Source: an uncultured Clostridia bacterium | GTDB taxonomy: Bacteria > Bacillota > Clostridia > Oscillospirales > Acutalibacteraceae | Length of the DNA stretch: 57,452 nucleotides | Assembly: GCA_937880805.1 (NCBI GenBank) | Contig: CALGRR010000124.1 | Span: forward strand, 1-57,452 | Direction: 5' to 3' | Shown: piece after piece, positions 34,243 to 43,560 of the stretch | Position numbering within the stretch: the first letter of the stretch is position 1 | Layout: the number at the start of each line of letters is the position of its first letter | The notes under the pieces: model-generated | Told to the model about the DNA's origin: nothing | Seen by the model: only the letters and a program-made list of their open reading frames with translations | Databases searched by the model: none | Position numbers and translations under genes: made by a program

Positions 34243-34382
34243 GGCTCCCTCTTGAGGGAGCTGTCACGGAGTGACTGAGGGAGTTTTAGATTTTGCGAAA
34301 AACCGTTGATTTACAAAAGGTTTTTACCGAGTAACCCCTCCGTCTTTTGCTTCGCAAAATCCACCTCCCCTGAAGGGGAGGC
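34243..34382. repeat. Hairpin-rich interspersed repeat (MITE-like)
   Basis: A 140-bp non-coding unit made of consecutive small hairpins: GCTCCCTC-TT-GAGGGAGC, GTCAC-GGA-GTGAC, TTTTGC-TTC-GCAAAA and CCTCCCC-TGAA-GGGGAGG. This type of repeat is dispersed in many gut Firmicute genomes, and it reads as a small transposon-derived or RNA-structured unit. Only one copy is in the window. No coding potential. Confidence 0.6.
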
Positions 34383-34493
34383 AAAGTGTATTGCTGAGCT
34401 TGATACAATAAAATATCTTTGAAAAATTTCGGGGCTGTTTTAGCCGCCTTCCGATATGACAGCATAAGCAATTTTGAAACGGTGTAACTTCGG

Positions 34494-34904
34494 TTATGCC
34501 GTTTCTTTTTGTGTGCATCTGCTGTAAAACTTATTTAATAATTCGTTTGGTAATATGCCTGCATAGTTGTAACTGATTATAACTTTCTGAACTCTTTTAC
34601 CTGATGATTTATCAGATTTTTGAACATAAACATCTTTTACCATATCGTTCAGTATAGTAGGTATCAGTTCTTCAATGCCGACATATTTTTTTGCTGTGCG
34701 GATAAACTTTTCAATGTTATCCGTCTTTTCTTGAATTTCCTGAATTCCTTTGTTTAACAACTCGATTTTTTCTTTCAGTTCGGCTTGCTCTGTTTCGTAA
34801 TCGTCAGAAAGCATTTTAAATCTTGTTTCTGAAAGATTACCGTTTACAAGGTCTTCATAAACACGCTTGAACAATCGGTCAAGTTCGGAACAACGGTTTT
34901 CAGC
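34494..34904 (-). pseudogene. C-terminal remnant of a large serine recombinase
   Basis: About 137 codons remain, from ENRCSELDRLFKRVYEDLVNG to GILPNELLNKFYSRCTQKETA. The pattern DLVNGNLSETRFKMLSDDYETEQ, the coiled-coil stretch AELKEKIELLNKGIQEIQ and the C-terminal IISYNYAGILP match the end of serine recombinases from Tn5397/CTn-type elements. A TAG at 34905-34907 closes the frame upstream and the catalytic N-terminus is absent. It is a relic of an earlier element next to a hairpin repeat. Confidence 0.75.
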
Positions 34905-35074
34905 CTATGGATTTGTTATTAAGATTTTGACTTGACATTAATTATCACCTTCTTTCTGTTTTGGGGTATAAGAAAACCGCTTCACCAAAAGTGAAACGGT
35001 TTAATGAAATATATTTGATTTTTGTTTCAACAACTAATTAAATAAATTGAACTTTTCCAAAGTTTCCTAACTGA

Positions 35075-35968
35075 TTAATTTATTGAATTGTTTTTCGTCG
35101 TGTAATGCTTTATTTCGGGTATAACAGAAGCAAACTGTTTTCTTCCTGAAAAGGTATTTTCTGATCTTCCTTCGCTGGAATTGTCAGCCCATGTGCTAAG
35201 ATTTGAAATGCAAAATTTCATAAAGAAATTAATATAAACATCAAAGTTTTCTTGTTTACCATTAAAACTATATCCTTTAACAATCGGCTCTTTATTTTCT
35301 AAAAACAGCTCTCTTATTTCAAATATATCTAAAAGTCCGCCCGCTTCATTAGTGAACCAGCAACCAAATGACGGGTCAAAAGAGCACCATTTATCTTCTT
35401 CTGATATGTAAACCAAGCAAGTGAAATGAGAACCTGTGAACTCCGAAGATACCATAGCCACAGGGAAAGCTTTTATGCCCACAGAAACAAGACAATCTGC
35501 AAAGGCTATTGCTCTGTATCGGCAGTTGATAGCACGGGTAAAAGGCTTATCAAAGGAGTAATCCAAAATGTTAAGAGTATCGTCCTTCAAAAGCTTCATT
35601 TGCATACCGCTGTAATATGTATGCTTCGTGAGCCATTCAAGAATCTGAACGGTTTTATCAAAATCACTGTCAGCTGTTGCTATGGAAGATAAATTATATT
35701 TTTCTCTAAGCTGTTCATGAAAATCATAAGCACAAATAATTTTATCTAAATCTGTTTGTGTAAGTTCTTTATCCTCCGATGCCATATCTCTGATATATAC
35801 AGGTTCTTTTAACAACTCTTTTTCATAATCAATCTCAGAAATATATTCAGCATATTTTTCACTGCTGAATTGCACGGAGACACGATCGATTAAGTCAAAT
35901 CGCAGATTAACAAAAAATAGAATGATAATTATTGAACCAATAACAATCGGAATTTTAAACCTTTTCAT
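35075..35968 (-). CDS. Membrane-anchored transglutaminase-like protein
   Basis: A 297-residue protein with an N-terminal membrane helix (IPIVIGSIIIILFFVNL) and an extracytoplasmic transglutaminase-like domain. The triad can be read as C in AINCRYRAIAFADCLVSVG, H in GSHFTCLVYI and D in WCSFDPSFG. Such domains in bacteria are often peptidases or amidases rather than cross-linkers. The ATG at 35968 has GGGGTG 6-7 bases upstream; an upstream extension in frame (to 36046) has no ribosome site. It lies 78 bases from a small accessory gene on the same strand. The substrate is unknown. Confidence 0.7.
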   Translation of the reverse strand: MKRFKIPIVIGSIIIILFFVNLRFDLIDRVSVQFSSEKYAEYISEIDYEKELLKEPVYIRDMASEDKELTQTDLDKIICAYDFHEQLREKYNLSSIATADSDFDKTVQILEWLTKHTYYSGMQMKLLKDDTLNILDYSFDKPFTRAINCRYRAIAFADCLVSVGIKAFPVAMVSSEFTGSHFTCLVYISEEDKWCSFDPSFGCWFTNEAGGLLDIFEIRELFLENKEPIVKGYSFNGKQENFDVYINFFMKFCISNLSTWADNSSEGRSENTFSGRKQFASVIPEIKHYTTKNNSIN

Positions 35969-36046
35969 TTTACACCCCATCTTGTTACATTTTTTTGTTA
36001 AAATAATTATATCATATACAAATACAGAAAACAACAGTACATTCAA

Positions 36047-36355
36047 TCAAATCCTTTCATTAATTTTTTCGTCGTGATTTATTCCGTGTTTTTTCGCAGA
36101 TTTGCTTAATCTGTTTCTGCGTTCTTCCGAATACGGTGCGGTGAGTCCGAAACTCAATCTGCCTTTCTGAATTTCAAAAAGCATTCCGCCGTGTTCGTCA
36201 TCGTCTGTCAGCTTGCAACAGTCAGAATATTGCTCGCTGAATTCTGAAAATCTGTTTCGTAAATCCGTATTGTGGGTGCGGACATCAATGATGTCACTTT
36301 CTTCGTTGAAACAGATAACAGTATCTTTCTGTCGCTTGGTTAATCTTGTTTTCAT
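36047..36355 (-). CDS. Small accessory-region protein (102 aa)
   Basis: A 102-residue charged soluble protein starting MKTRLTKRQKDTVICFNEES with AGAAAGGAGAA at a good distance. I recognise the style of small proteins common in integrative-element cargo, but not a named family. It may be co-transcribed with the transglutaminase-like gene downstream. No catalytic motif is visible. Confidence 0.6.
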   Translation of the reverse strand: MKTRLTKRQKDTVICFNEESDIIDVRTHNTDLRNRFSEFSEQYSDCCKLTDDDEHGGMLFEIQKGRLSFGLTAPYSEERRNRLSKSAKKHGINHDEKINERI

Positions 36356-36654
36356 AAGTTCTCCTTTCTGCCGAATATCGGCTGATTTTTGTTGTTTTTT
36401 CTCGGTTCAAGAGCCGTAAAAAGCACCGTGTTTTCCAATGCATTTTATAACACTATTGAAATACTCCGTAAACCAGCTTGAAAATTTTAGACGGAACACC
36501 GTTTTATGATTATTCTTGGCTTTGTGCTTCAAGTATAGCGGGGAGACCAATGGACTAAAAACCCATATTAAAGACGATTTTTATCAAGGTTTGGTCTGCT
36601 CTGAATGTGCATTGCAACAAAATTTTTTTGAAAATAAAAAATTCTAAAAAGCCC

Positions 36655-36678
36655 AACCTTTCTTCAGTAAATAACACT
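36655..36678 (+). promoter_or_regulatory. ECF-type promoter candidate A1
   Basis: AACC (36655-36658), 16 bases, CACT (36675-36678) followed by ATATAT. The whole unit CCAACCTTTyTTCAG-N7-CACTATATAT is shared with A2 at 43503-43526 upstream of the local sigma gene, with identical spacing. Confidence 0.6.
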
Positions 36679-36704
36679 ATATATATAAGCTCTTGGTTTT
36701 TACA

Positions 36705-36728
36705 GACCAAATTTATAATACTATCGTC
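36705..36728 (+). promoter_or_regulatory. ECF-type promoter candidate B1
   Basis: GACC (36705-36708), 16 bases, CGTC (36725-36728) then TTAT. The upstream 15 bases GTTTTTACAGACCAA and the CGTCTTAT are identical in B2 (45190-45213) with the same gap. ACC-N16-CGTC is the classical ECF -35/-10 layout. Confidence 0.7.
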
Positions 36729-37013
36729 TTATATTGTGTAATACTGTGAATGATATTCATAAAAGAGTTTGTTTTATGTTAAAAATATTGCCGATTGATT
36801 TTTCTCTCTGCGGTTGAATTATTTCAAAAAACACGTTATTGTTATTTTTTTATTTTGGCGTTATGCTTAATTATAATTGGTATTTTTTAATAAATTTAAG
36901 CTTTATCTAAGGGGAATAATCAATTTATTTTATTCAAAACAAAAGAAATTTTTCGATAATACAGTAATGCTTATTTCGCCGTATATCAGGCGTATAAATA
37001 AAAGGAGGCATTT

Positions 37014-40000
37014 ATGAAAAAGGTATTCAAAAAAGCTGTCAGTTTGCTGCTTTGTGCGGCATTGTTGGCAACATCGTTCGGTGTCGGCGGAGTTTTTTCG
37101 TCGGCTTCTGCCGAAAATGCATCTGCACAGACCGATGAATTCTATGAGCTTACAATTATGACCAAATGTTTCTACACTGATGAATACGGTGAGCTTGTAG
37201 AAACAGAAACTGTCTTACCGGGTGAAAATGTTAAGTTCCGTGTTTATGTCGGTACTAATTATGTTTCAACGAATTCTACGTTTATGTTTTTCTTTGACCC
37301 TAATGTTTTTGCCGACAGTAATCCTTACAACACAGAGTTTAATTTACATGTAAATCCGGCGATAGATTCTGTTATAAAAGAAGCGATTGCGTTCAAATTT
37401 GATTCCCAAAACGCTCGACTTCAGTATTTAGTTAGTGAAGGCCATATTGATGCAGAATATGTCGACTCTCACGATGCGTATGCGGTTCAACTGATGCTGG
37501 AAAGTGTTCCCGGGTATATTCAGTATGATGCCGACGAATGGCTTTTTGAATTTGATATGGTTGCAACCGAAAATATTGATGCAATCGGTTCACTTGAGGT
37601 TCATCAAGGTTCACTTCTTTCTCCCGAAACGCCAAGAGGATTTATTGATGTTCCCGTTGTAACCGATACAGAACAACCTCTGGAAACAAGCTTACCATTA
37701 TATCTTGTTGAAGTTTCTGCGTGCTTTGATTTTTGCAATATTATTGTCAAAGACTCGGTTCCAGTGACTTTTCATGCAAACGGCGGCAGGTTCAATGATG
37801 GTTCAGAAATACAATTTTCAGAAATTCCGTACAACGGTAGAATATCGGCATCTGATGTTGAGATTCCCACGAGAGACGGATATATATTTGATGGTTGGTT
37901 TGATGAAAGCGGAGAATATATAATCGATACCGTGTCCCGCAACGGAACGGAAATTTATGCCGGTTGGGTTGGGGAAGAATTCAATTTGATTCTCGATGCT
38001 AACGGCGGCGAATTTTATGACGGAAATACACGCTTGGCATGTGCGATACCATATGGTGAACCTATAAATTATTTTGTTGATGAACCGACAAAAGTCGGCT
38101 GCAAGTTTGCAGGATGGAAGAATAGCGAAACCGAAGAAATATACTACGATCTTTCGATTTGTATGCCCCAAAAAGATCTTTATTTAGAAGCCGTCTGGGA
38201 ATATTACTTATATGCTGCCGTTTATAATGCAAACAGCGGTTATTTTGCTGACGGAACAAATGAAATATATATCGAGCATATGTATGGCGATATGCTCTTA
38301 CCTCCCGAAGAACCCGAAAGAGTCGGATATACTTTTATAGGCTGGACTCAGGAAGAAGGATCTGACATTCTCGTTGATATAGAAAGCATGACAATGCCCA
38401 TAGACGGTATCTCGTTCTATGCCGTATTTGTTCCCTGCGAAGATACGGCATATACCGTTAATACTTATATGATGAATACCGAGGGCATATATGAACTGAC
38501 CGAAACAGTTCTTTATGCAGAAACCACGGAGAATAATGTTGAATATCTTCCGCCTGAAATTGAAGGCTTCACAGTAAACGAAGAACACAGCAGACTTGCA
38601 GGCGTTGTTCAGGGTGATGGTTCGCTTCTTCTTGAAGTTTACTATGACAGAAACAAGTACAGCATTGTTCTTAACAATACATACGAAATTGTTTCTAATG
38701 AATATTATTACGGTTCTGAAATCGTTGAGCCGGAAATACCGATAAGACCGGGCTATATTTTTGATGGCTGGGTTGACGGAGAAGGAAATTATGTTCAATT
38801 TCCATATGAAATGCCTTCATATTGTGTTACATTTACAGCCGTTTTTTCAGCTTGTGAATACAATGTGTATTATGACCTTGAGGGCGGATGCTTCCCTGAC
38901 GGAGAAGATATAAGAACTGAAATATATGAATATGGAGCAGAAGTTTATTGTCCCGCATATCCCGTAAAAGAAGGATATACTTTCGTTGGCTGGGCAGACG
39001 GAGAAACAGGCGAAGAAATAATACTTCCTTTTGTTATGCCCGAATATGATGTTATTCTTAAAGCTGAATGGGCTGCAAATGAATATGAAATTATATTTGA
39101 CGATGGCTACGGAAATGAAATCGATGTTCACCATGCGGAATACGGCATTGAAATTTCACAAATAGTTTATGAAGCACAAATCCCCACAAGATACGGCTAC
39201 ACATTTTCACGTTGGTTTAATGAAACCACAGGAGAATATTTTGAGGAAGGCATGATAATGCCTGCTCACGAGATAAGATTTGTTCCTGTGTGGACGGCAA
39301 ATGAGTATGCAGCAACATTTATATCTGACGGCGTAACTGTATACGAAGACCGATACCTTTTCGATTCTGTTGTTGAATTACCGGAAGGTCTCTATAAAAC
39401 CGGCTATACATTTGAAGGCTGGGCAGATGGAGAGGGCAGGATTTATTCAGCTGGAGATGACTACATTATGCCGGGTGAAGATGTAACATTCACGGCGGTG
39501 TATATTGCCGGCACAGACACGCCTTATACAGTTGAAGTTTATATAATGGAAACCGACGGTTGTTATCCCGATGAAGCCTCTGAAGCATATTTGTTTGTCG
39601 GAGATACGGACTGCGTAGTCACTGTACCTGAAGAGCATTTCTTAAGAGATGGCTTTTATTTGGATATGGGTAATAGTGTCCTTGAAGGTATTATTATGGC
39701 TGACGGCAGCACGGTTCTCAAGGTGTATCTTGAAAGAATATCATATACATTAGATGTTGATATAGACGGTAATATTGAATCAACTGAATATTATTACGGT
39801 TCAATAGTTACTGAACCTGAATATCCTGAAAAGGTTGGTTTCTATTTTGATTCATGGGTTGATGAAAACGGAGAAAAAATGAATTTCCCGTTTGAAATGC
39901 CTGCAGAAGATGTTACAATAAATGCAGCGTGGATTGCTGCCGAATATACTGTAACTTTCGATGCAGGTGAAGGCAGATTTTCAGACGGTTATTACAGAAA

Positions 40001-43000
40001 TGAATATACATATTGTTACGGTGAAGAAATAATTTCTCCCGAAGATCCCATAAGAGAGGGTTATGTGTTTGCAGGTTGGGAGCCCTCTATTCCCGATTAT
40101 ATGCCGGCAAACGATATGGAATTTACAGCCTTGTGGACTCCTGAAGTTTACAGAATCACTTTTACAGACGGATTCGGAACAATCTTCTATGAAGTTGATT
40201 TATATTACGGAGAATCAACTGCAGGAATTTTTGATATTGCAGATATCCCGACAATGGAAGGATATGTGTTTGTCGGTTGGGTTAATGAAGCAACCGGTTC
40301 AGCCACCGTTCCCGAAACTATGCCTTCTTACGATATTACATACACGGCTCGTTGGGAAAGAATTTTCTGCGATGTTAAATGGTTGAACGAAGGCGAAATA
40401 TGGCGCTCCAAACACTATGAATACGGATCTGAAATTTATTATCCCGAAGAACCCATCAAGGAAGGTTATATATTCATGGGTTGGACAGACGAAAACCTCA
40501 ATTTCATTGAATGTCCGTTTGTTGTTACAGACAATATAAGTTTTATGGCTGCATGGGAACCGATTGAATGTACCCTTGTTTTTGATGCAAACGGTGCAGT
40601 GTTTAGCTATGGAATGCCGGAAATGACACAAACACTTCGCTACGGTGATGAAATAGTTGTACCGGAAACACCGTGCAAAGAAGGTTATTATTTCGCAGGT
40701 TGGTCAACAGAACCCGATTCACCTTATCTTGTTCAGATTCCCGATACTATGCCTGCTTATGACCTTCATTTGTTTGCTATATGGGAAGTCGCTGAATATA
40801 CAATCAGTTTTGATGACGGCTTCGGCAACAATTTCCTCACGCTCTCAATGGATTACGGTGAGGATTTGGGCATTATTGAATACATTTCCTGTCCGAATCC
40901 CGAGAATCGCAATTTCCTTGGTTGGAGAGATGCCGACACGGGTGAAGTCTTTGTTCTTCCTGCAACTATGCCTGCCCGTGATGTTACTCTTATTGCAGAG
41001 TGGGATTACAGCGAACACACTGTTATCTTTAATTATAGCGGCGGTTATGACATTGACGGTAATACAGAGTCTGCGTTTACAGGCTACAACGGTGATTATG
41101 TGGATATTGAAGAACCTATGCGTGAAGGATATACTTTTGCAGGGTGGATTGATGCGGAAGGAAATCATGTGGAAATGCCTTACATAATAACCGACAGAGA
41201 TGTTGTTGTTACCGCAATGTGGGAAGCCAATATATACCAAGTGATTATAAATGACGGTTTCGGCAACCGTGAGGTAATCGGCGAATATTGCTATAGAGAA
41301 GAAGCCATTCTTCCTGTTTTGGAAAGAGAAGGTTATACATTCGCAGGCTGGTATAACGAATATACGGGAATGTTTTACGAAGACTATACTATTATGCCTG
41401 CTCAGAATCTTGAACTTTTTGCACAATGGACCGTAAATCAGTATACTGTTCACTGGATTGTCGATGGTGTTTCCGATGAAGAAACAGTATATGAATTTGG
41501 TCAGGAGATTACTCCCCCTGAAAACCCTGTAAAGGAAGGTTATGTATTTGCCGGTTGGAGTCCTTCCTTACCCCAAACAATGCCGGCAAACAATATGGAA
41601 TTTACAGCAGTATGGGAAGCTTTGGGTTCGGTAACCTACACGGTTGAAACATATGTAATGAACACATCGGGAGGATATAATTTAAGCACAACGTATCATA
41701 CTGCCGAACAATCAGGCGAAGTTTCGGTAAGTCCTGTAATTTCCGAAGGTTTTGAGCTTAATTCAGATCTTAGTGTTCTGGAGGGTTATGCTTATCCCGA
41801 AAATGAAATTGTTCTGAAAATTTATATCGACAGACAGTCTTTCACCTTCACGAAAATCATTGACGGCATTTCCTATGCAACCGAATATCTTTACGGTTCA
41901 ATTATCGCTGAACCTGAAACTCCCGTAAAAGACGGATACAATTTTATCGGTTGGGATAGTGTAATTCCTTCAACAATGCCGACAAACGATGTGACGATTA
42001 CGGCAATTTTTGAAGTGGCAGAGCCCGAAGATATATATAACCTCGGCGAGGAAACTTACTCTTTCCGTAATTTTGTAGACAGCGATTCCTCCGGACATTG
42101 CTTTGGTATGTCTTCAACAAGCGCCGGCTACCACATAGGTGAACTTGCTATCGAAGAAATCAATGGAAGCGAGGTTTCCGATTTATACACTCTCAGCAGA
42201 ACAGAAACGGTTCAGGCTCCCATATGTAAATATCAGGCAATTCAAGGAAGCTATTCACTATATTCTACCGTTGCAGGCGGAAGATATTACAAGACAAAGA
42301 AATATAACATTTCTTCCGACTGGGAAGCAGTTGTAAACTATGTCAAAAATCACGAATATGACGACAAAGGAACCCTGCAAATAGGCTACAGAAAAGATGG
42401 CAGAGGCGGTCATGCAGTCAATTTCCTGCGCTATGAGGAAGTTGACGGTCAGGCAAGAATTTATGCATATGATAACAATTTTCCGACTAAAGAAACATAT
42501 TTCTATATGGATGAAAACGGAGATGTTTTACAGGCACCCAGTTCCACATTTAAGGCTCCTATTGACTGCATTGCATTGCGCAGTATTCCTGAATACTTTA
42601 ATCTTGCCAACGATTTTGATACAACTCGTTGCATTTATGCAGACCGTGATACAATTGTTGTAAGCGGAGCAAGTGAATATTCAATAGATGGTAACATTGA
42701 GAACAGCGATGTTGAACTCTGCGAAAAGGTTGTTTTTGAAATTCCTGCAGGTGTTGAGCAGGTAACAATAACATCACTTGTTGATAACGCAAGCTTTACA
42801 TACATGGGAGAAGAATACAGTTTTGGTAAAGATGATAATAATGTGGGCGTTCTGACACTTGCTTCTTCGGAAGAAGGCGGTGCGAACGATAACTCCGCAT
42901 TTGAAATTACTAACAGAACTGCCAATATCAGCATATGCACTCCTTCTGTAACAAACATTAACTACGGCGACAGAATAATCCTTTACGCAGATGTTTCAAA

Positions 43001-43268
43001 CATCCCTGAAGGCGGTTATGTTAAATGGAGTGCATCAAACAGAAACTTCTCATATACTGTTTCTTCAAACGGTGCAGCTTGTGTTATCACTCCTTCATCA
43101 AGCGGCGACACCACATTTACTGCAACAATCTGTGACGCAAAAGGAAATGTTGTTTCTTCTGATAATCAAACAATGACGGCAAAAGCAGGATTCTTTGATA
43201 AAATAATTGCATTTTTCAAAAAAATATTCGGCTCAACAAAAATCATTGTGCAAAACATAGATGATTAA
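37014..43268 (+). CDS. Giant secreted InlB-repeat protein with C-terminal papain-like domain
   Basis: A 2084-residue protein with a signal peptide (KAVSLLLCAALLATSFGVGG). Residues about 240-1680 hold 17 Listeria-Bacteroides (InlB B-type) repeats that I count by the GYxFxGW core, in three blocks separated by longer YTVxxYxMxTxG units resembling MucBP modules. Residues about 1680-1850 form a distinct domain with SSGHCFGMSST (C1696), GRGGHAVNF (H1800) and IYAYDNNF (D1820), matching a papain/C39-like cysteine peptidase triad. After a beta-rich part comes an amphipathic aromatic tail (GFFDKIIAFFKKIFG) instead of an LPXTG motif. AAAGGAGG precedes the ATG. Two ECF-type promoters lie upstream. Repeat stalk plus protease tip suggests a surface enzyme or adhesin. 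Confidence 0.85.
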   Translation: MKKVFKKAVSLLLCAALLATSFGVGGVFSSASAENASAQTDEFYELTIMTKCFYTDEYGELVETETVLPGENVKFRVYVGTNYVSTNSTFMFFFDPNVFADSNPYNTEFNLHVNPAIDSVIKEAIAFKFDSQNARLQYLVSEGHIDAEYVDSHDAYAVQLMLESVPGYIQYDADEWLFEFDMVATENIDAIGSLEVHQGSLLSPETPRGFIDVPVVTDTEQPLETSLPLYLVEVSACFDFCNIIVKDSVPVTFHANGGRFNDGSEIQFSEIPYNGRISASDVEIPTRDGYIFDGWFDESGEYIIDTVSRNGTEIYAGWVGEEFNLILDANGGEFYDGNTRLACAIPYGEPINYFVDEPTKVGCKFAGWKNSETEEIYYDLSICMPQKDLYLEAVWEYYLYAAVYNANSGYFADGTNEIYIEHMYGDMLLPPEEPERVGYTFIGWTQEEGSDILVDIESMTMPIDGISFYAVFVPCEDTAYTVNTYMMNTEGIYELTETVLYAETTENNVEYLPPEIEGFTVNEEHSRLAGVVQGDGSLLLEVYYDRNKYSIVLNNTYEIVSNEYYYGSEIVEPEIPIRPGYIFDGWVDGEGNYVQFPYEMPSYCVTFTAVFSACEYNVYYDLEGGCFPDGEDIRTEIYEYGAEVYCPAYPVKEGYTFVGWADGETGEEIILPFVMPEYDVILKAEWAANEYEIIFDDGYGNEIDVHHAEYGIEISQIVYEAQIPTRYGYTFSRWFNETTGEYFEEGMIMPAHEIRFVPVWTANEYAATFISDGVTVYEDRYLFDSVVELPEGLYKTGYTFEGWADGEGRIYSAGDDYIMPGEDVTFTAVYIAGTDTPYTVEVYIMETDGCYPDEASEAYLFVGDTDCVVTVPEEHFLRDGFYLDMGNSVLEGIIMADGSTVLKVYLERISYTLDVDIDGNIESTEYYYGSIVTEPEYPEKVGFYFDSWVDENGEKMNFPFEMPAEDVTINAAWIAAEYTVTFDAGEGRFSDGYYRNEYTYCYGEEIISPEDPIREGYVFAGWEPSIPDYMPANDMEFTALWTPEVYRITFTDGFGTIFYEVDLYYGESTAGIFDIADIPTMEGYVFVGWVNEATGSATVPETMPSYDITYTARWERIFCDVKWLNEGEIWRSKHYEYGSEIYYPEEPIKEGYIFMGWTDENLNFIECPFVVTDNISFMAAWEPIECTLVFDANGAVFSYGMPEMTQTLRYGDEIVVPETPCKEGYYFAGWSTEPDSPYLVQIPDTMPAYDLHLFAIWEVAEYTISFDDGFGNNFLTLSMDYGEDLGIIEYISCPNPENRNFLGWRDADTGEVFVLPATMPARDVTLIAEWDYSEHTVIFNYSGGYDIDGNTESAFTGYNGDYVDIEEPMREGYTFAGWIDAEGNHVEMPYIITDRDVVVTAMWEANIYQVIINDGFGNREVIGEYCYREEAILPVLEREGYTFAGWYNEYTGMFYEDYTIMPAQNLELFAQWTVNQYTVHWIVDGVSDEETVYEFGQEITPPENPVKEGYVFAGWSPSLPQTMPANNMEFTAVWEALGSVTYTVETYVMNTSGGYNLSTTYHTAEQSGEVSVSPVISEGFELNSDLSVLEGYAYPENEIVLKIYIDRQSFTFTKIIDGISYATEYLYGSIIAEPETPVKDGYNFIGWDSVIPSTMPTNDVTITAIFEVAEPEDIYNLGEETYSFRNFVDSDSSGHCFGMSSTSAGYHIGELAIEEINGSEVSDLYTLSRTETVQAPICKYQAIQGSYSLYSTVAGGRYYKTKKYNISSDWEAVVNYVKNHEYDDKGTLQIGYRKDGRGGHAVNFLRYEEVDGQARIYAYDNNFPTKETYFYMDENGDVLQAPSSTFKAPIDCIALRSIPEYFNLANDFDTTRCIYADRDTIVVSGASEYSIDGNIENSDVELCEKVVFEIPAGVEQVTITSLVDNASFTYMGEEYSFGKDDNNVGVLTLASSEEGGANDNSAFEITNRTANISICTPSVTNINYGDRIILYADVSNIPEGGYVKWSASNRNFSYTVSSNGAACVITPSSSGDTTFTATICDAKGNVVSSDNQTMTAKAGFFDKIIAFFKKIFGSTKIIVQNIDD

Positions 43269-43502
43269 TTGTTGATATTGAAACAATTATTAATTTCTTG
43301 AATTTTGATGAATTGCAGACCTTACTCACTGTTCTTTCGTCATATCAGTGAAAAAAACCATATAGAGTCAGACTTTTTATACAGTCTTTATGGGGCTGTT
43401 TCCTGCCGGAAGCAGTCCCATATTATCTCATAATAAGAAAATATTGTTTTTTATTAATAACACATTGTAAAAAAGAAAACGAAAAAGATTTTTGAAATTT
43501 CC
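43269..43502. other. Gap between giant gene and sigma gene
   Basis: No gene. A hairpin at 43390-43421 (ATGGGGCTG / CAGTCCCAT with an inner TCC/GGA pair) may end the giant-gene transcript; the following T-run is weak. Confidence 0.5.
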
Positions 43503-43526
43503 AACCTTTTTTCAGACTGTTTCACT
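43503..43526 (+). promoter_or_regulatory. ECF-type promoter candidate A2 (autoregulation)
   Basis: AACC (43503-43506), 16 bases, CACT (43523-43526) then ATATAT. It matches A1 over CCAACCTTTyTTCAG-N7-CACTATATAT. The start site would be about 43533, giving a leader near 27 bases that contains the AGAGAGGA ribosome site. Confidence 0.65.
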
Positions 43527-43560
43527 ATATATTTGAAATTGTTCAGAGAGGATGCGCAAA

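Larger units (their letters stand above)
36356..37013. promoter_or_regulatory. 658-bp AT-rich control region of the giant repeat-protein gene
   Basis: No gene is seen. It holds two ECF-type promoter candidates (36655-36678 and 36705-36728) and a leader of about 280 bases before the ATG at 37014. The long AT-rich leader could hold further control sites; I see no clear riboswitch. Confidence 0.5.

Noticed and set aside
36730..37013. Riboswitch in the long leader of the giant gene
   Set aside because: The leader is AT-rich without a recognisable conserved core or terminator switch.
37740..42020. CRISPR-like or DNA-level repeat array in the giant gene
   Set aside because: The repetition is at protein level (B-repeats) with diverged DNA and no fixed spacers. 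No CRISPR array was seen anywhere in the window.
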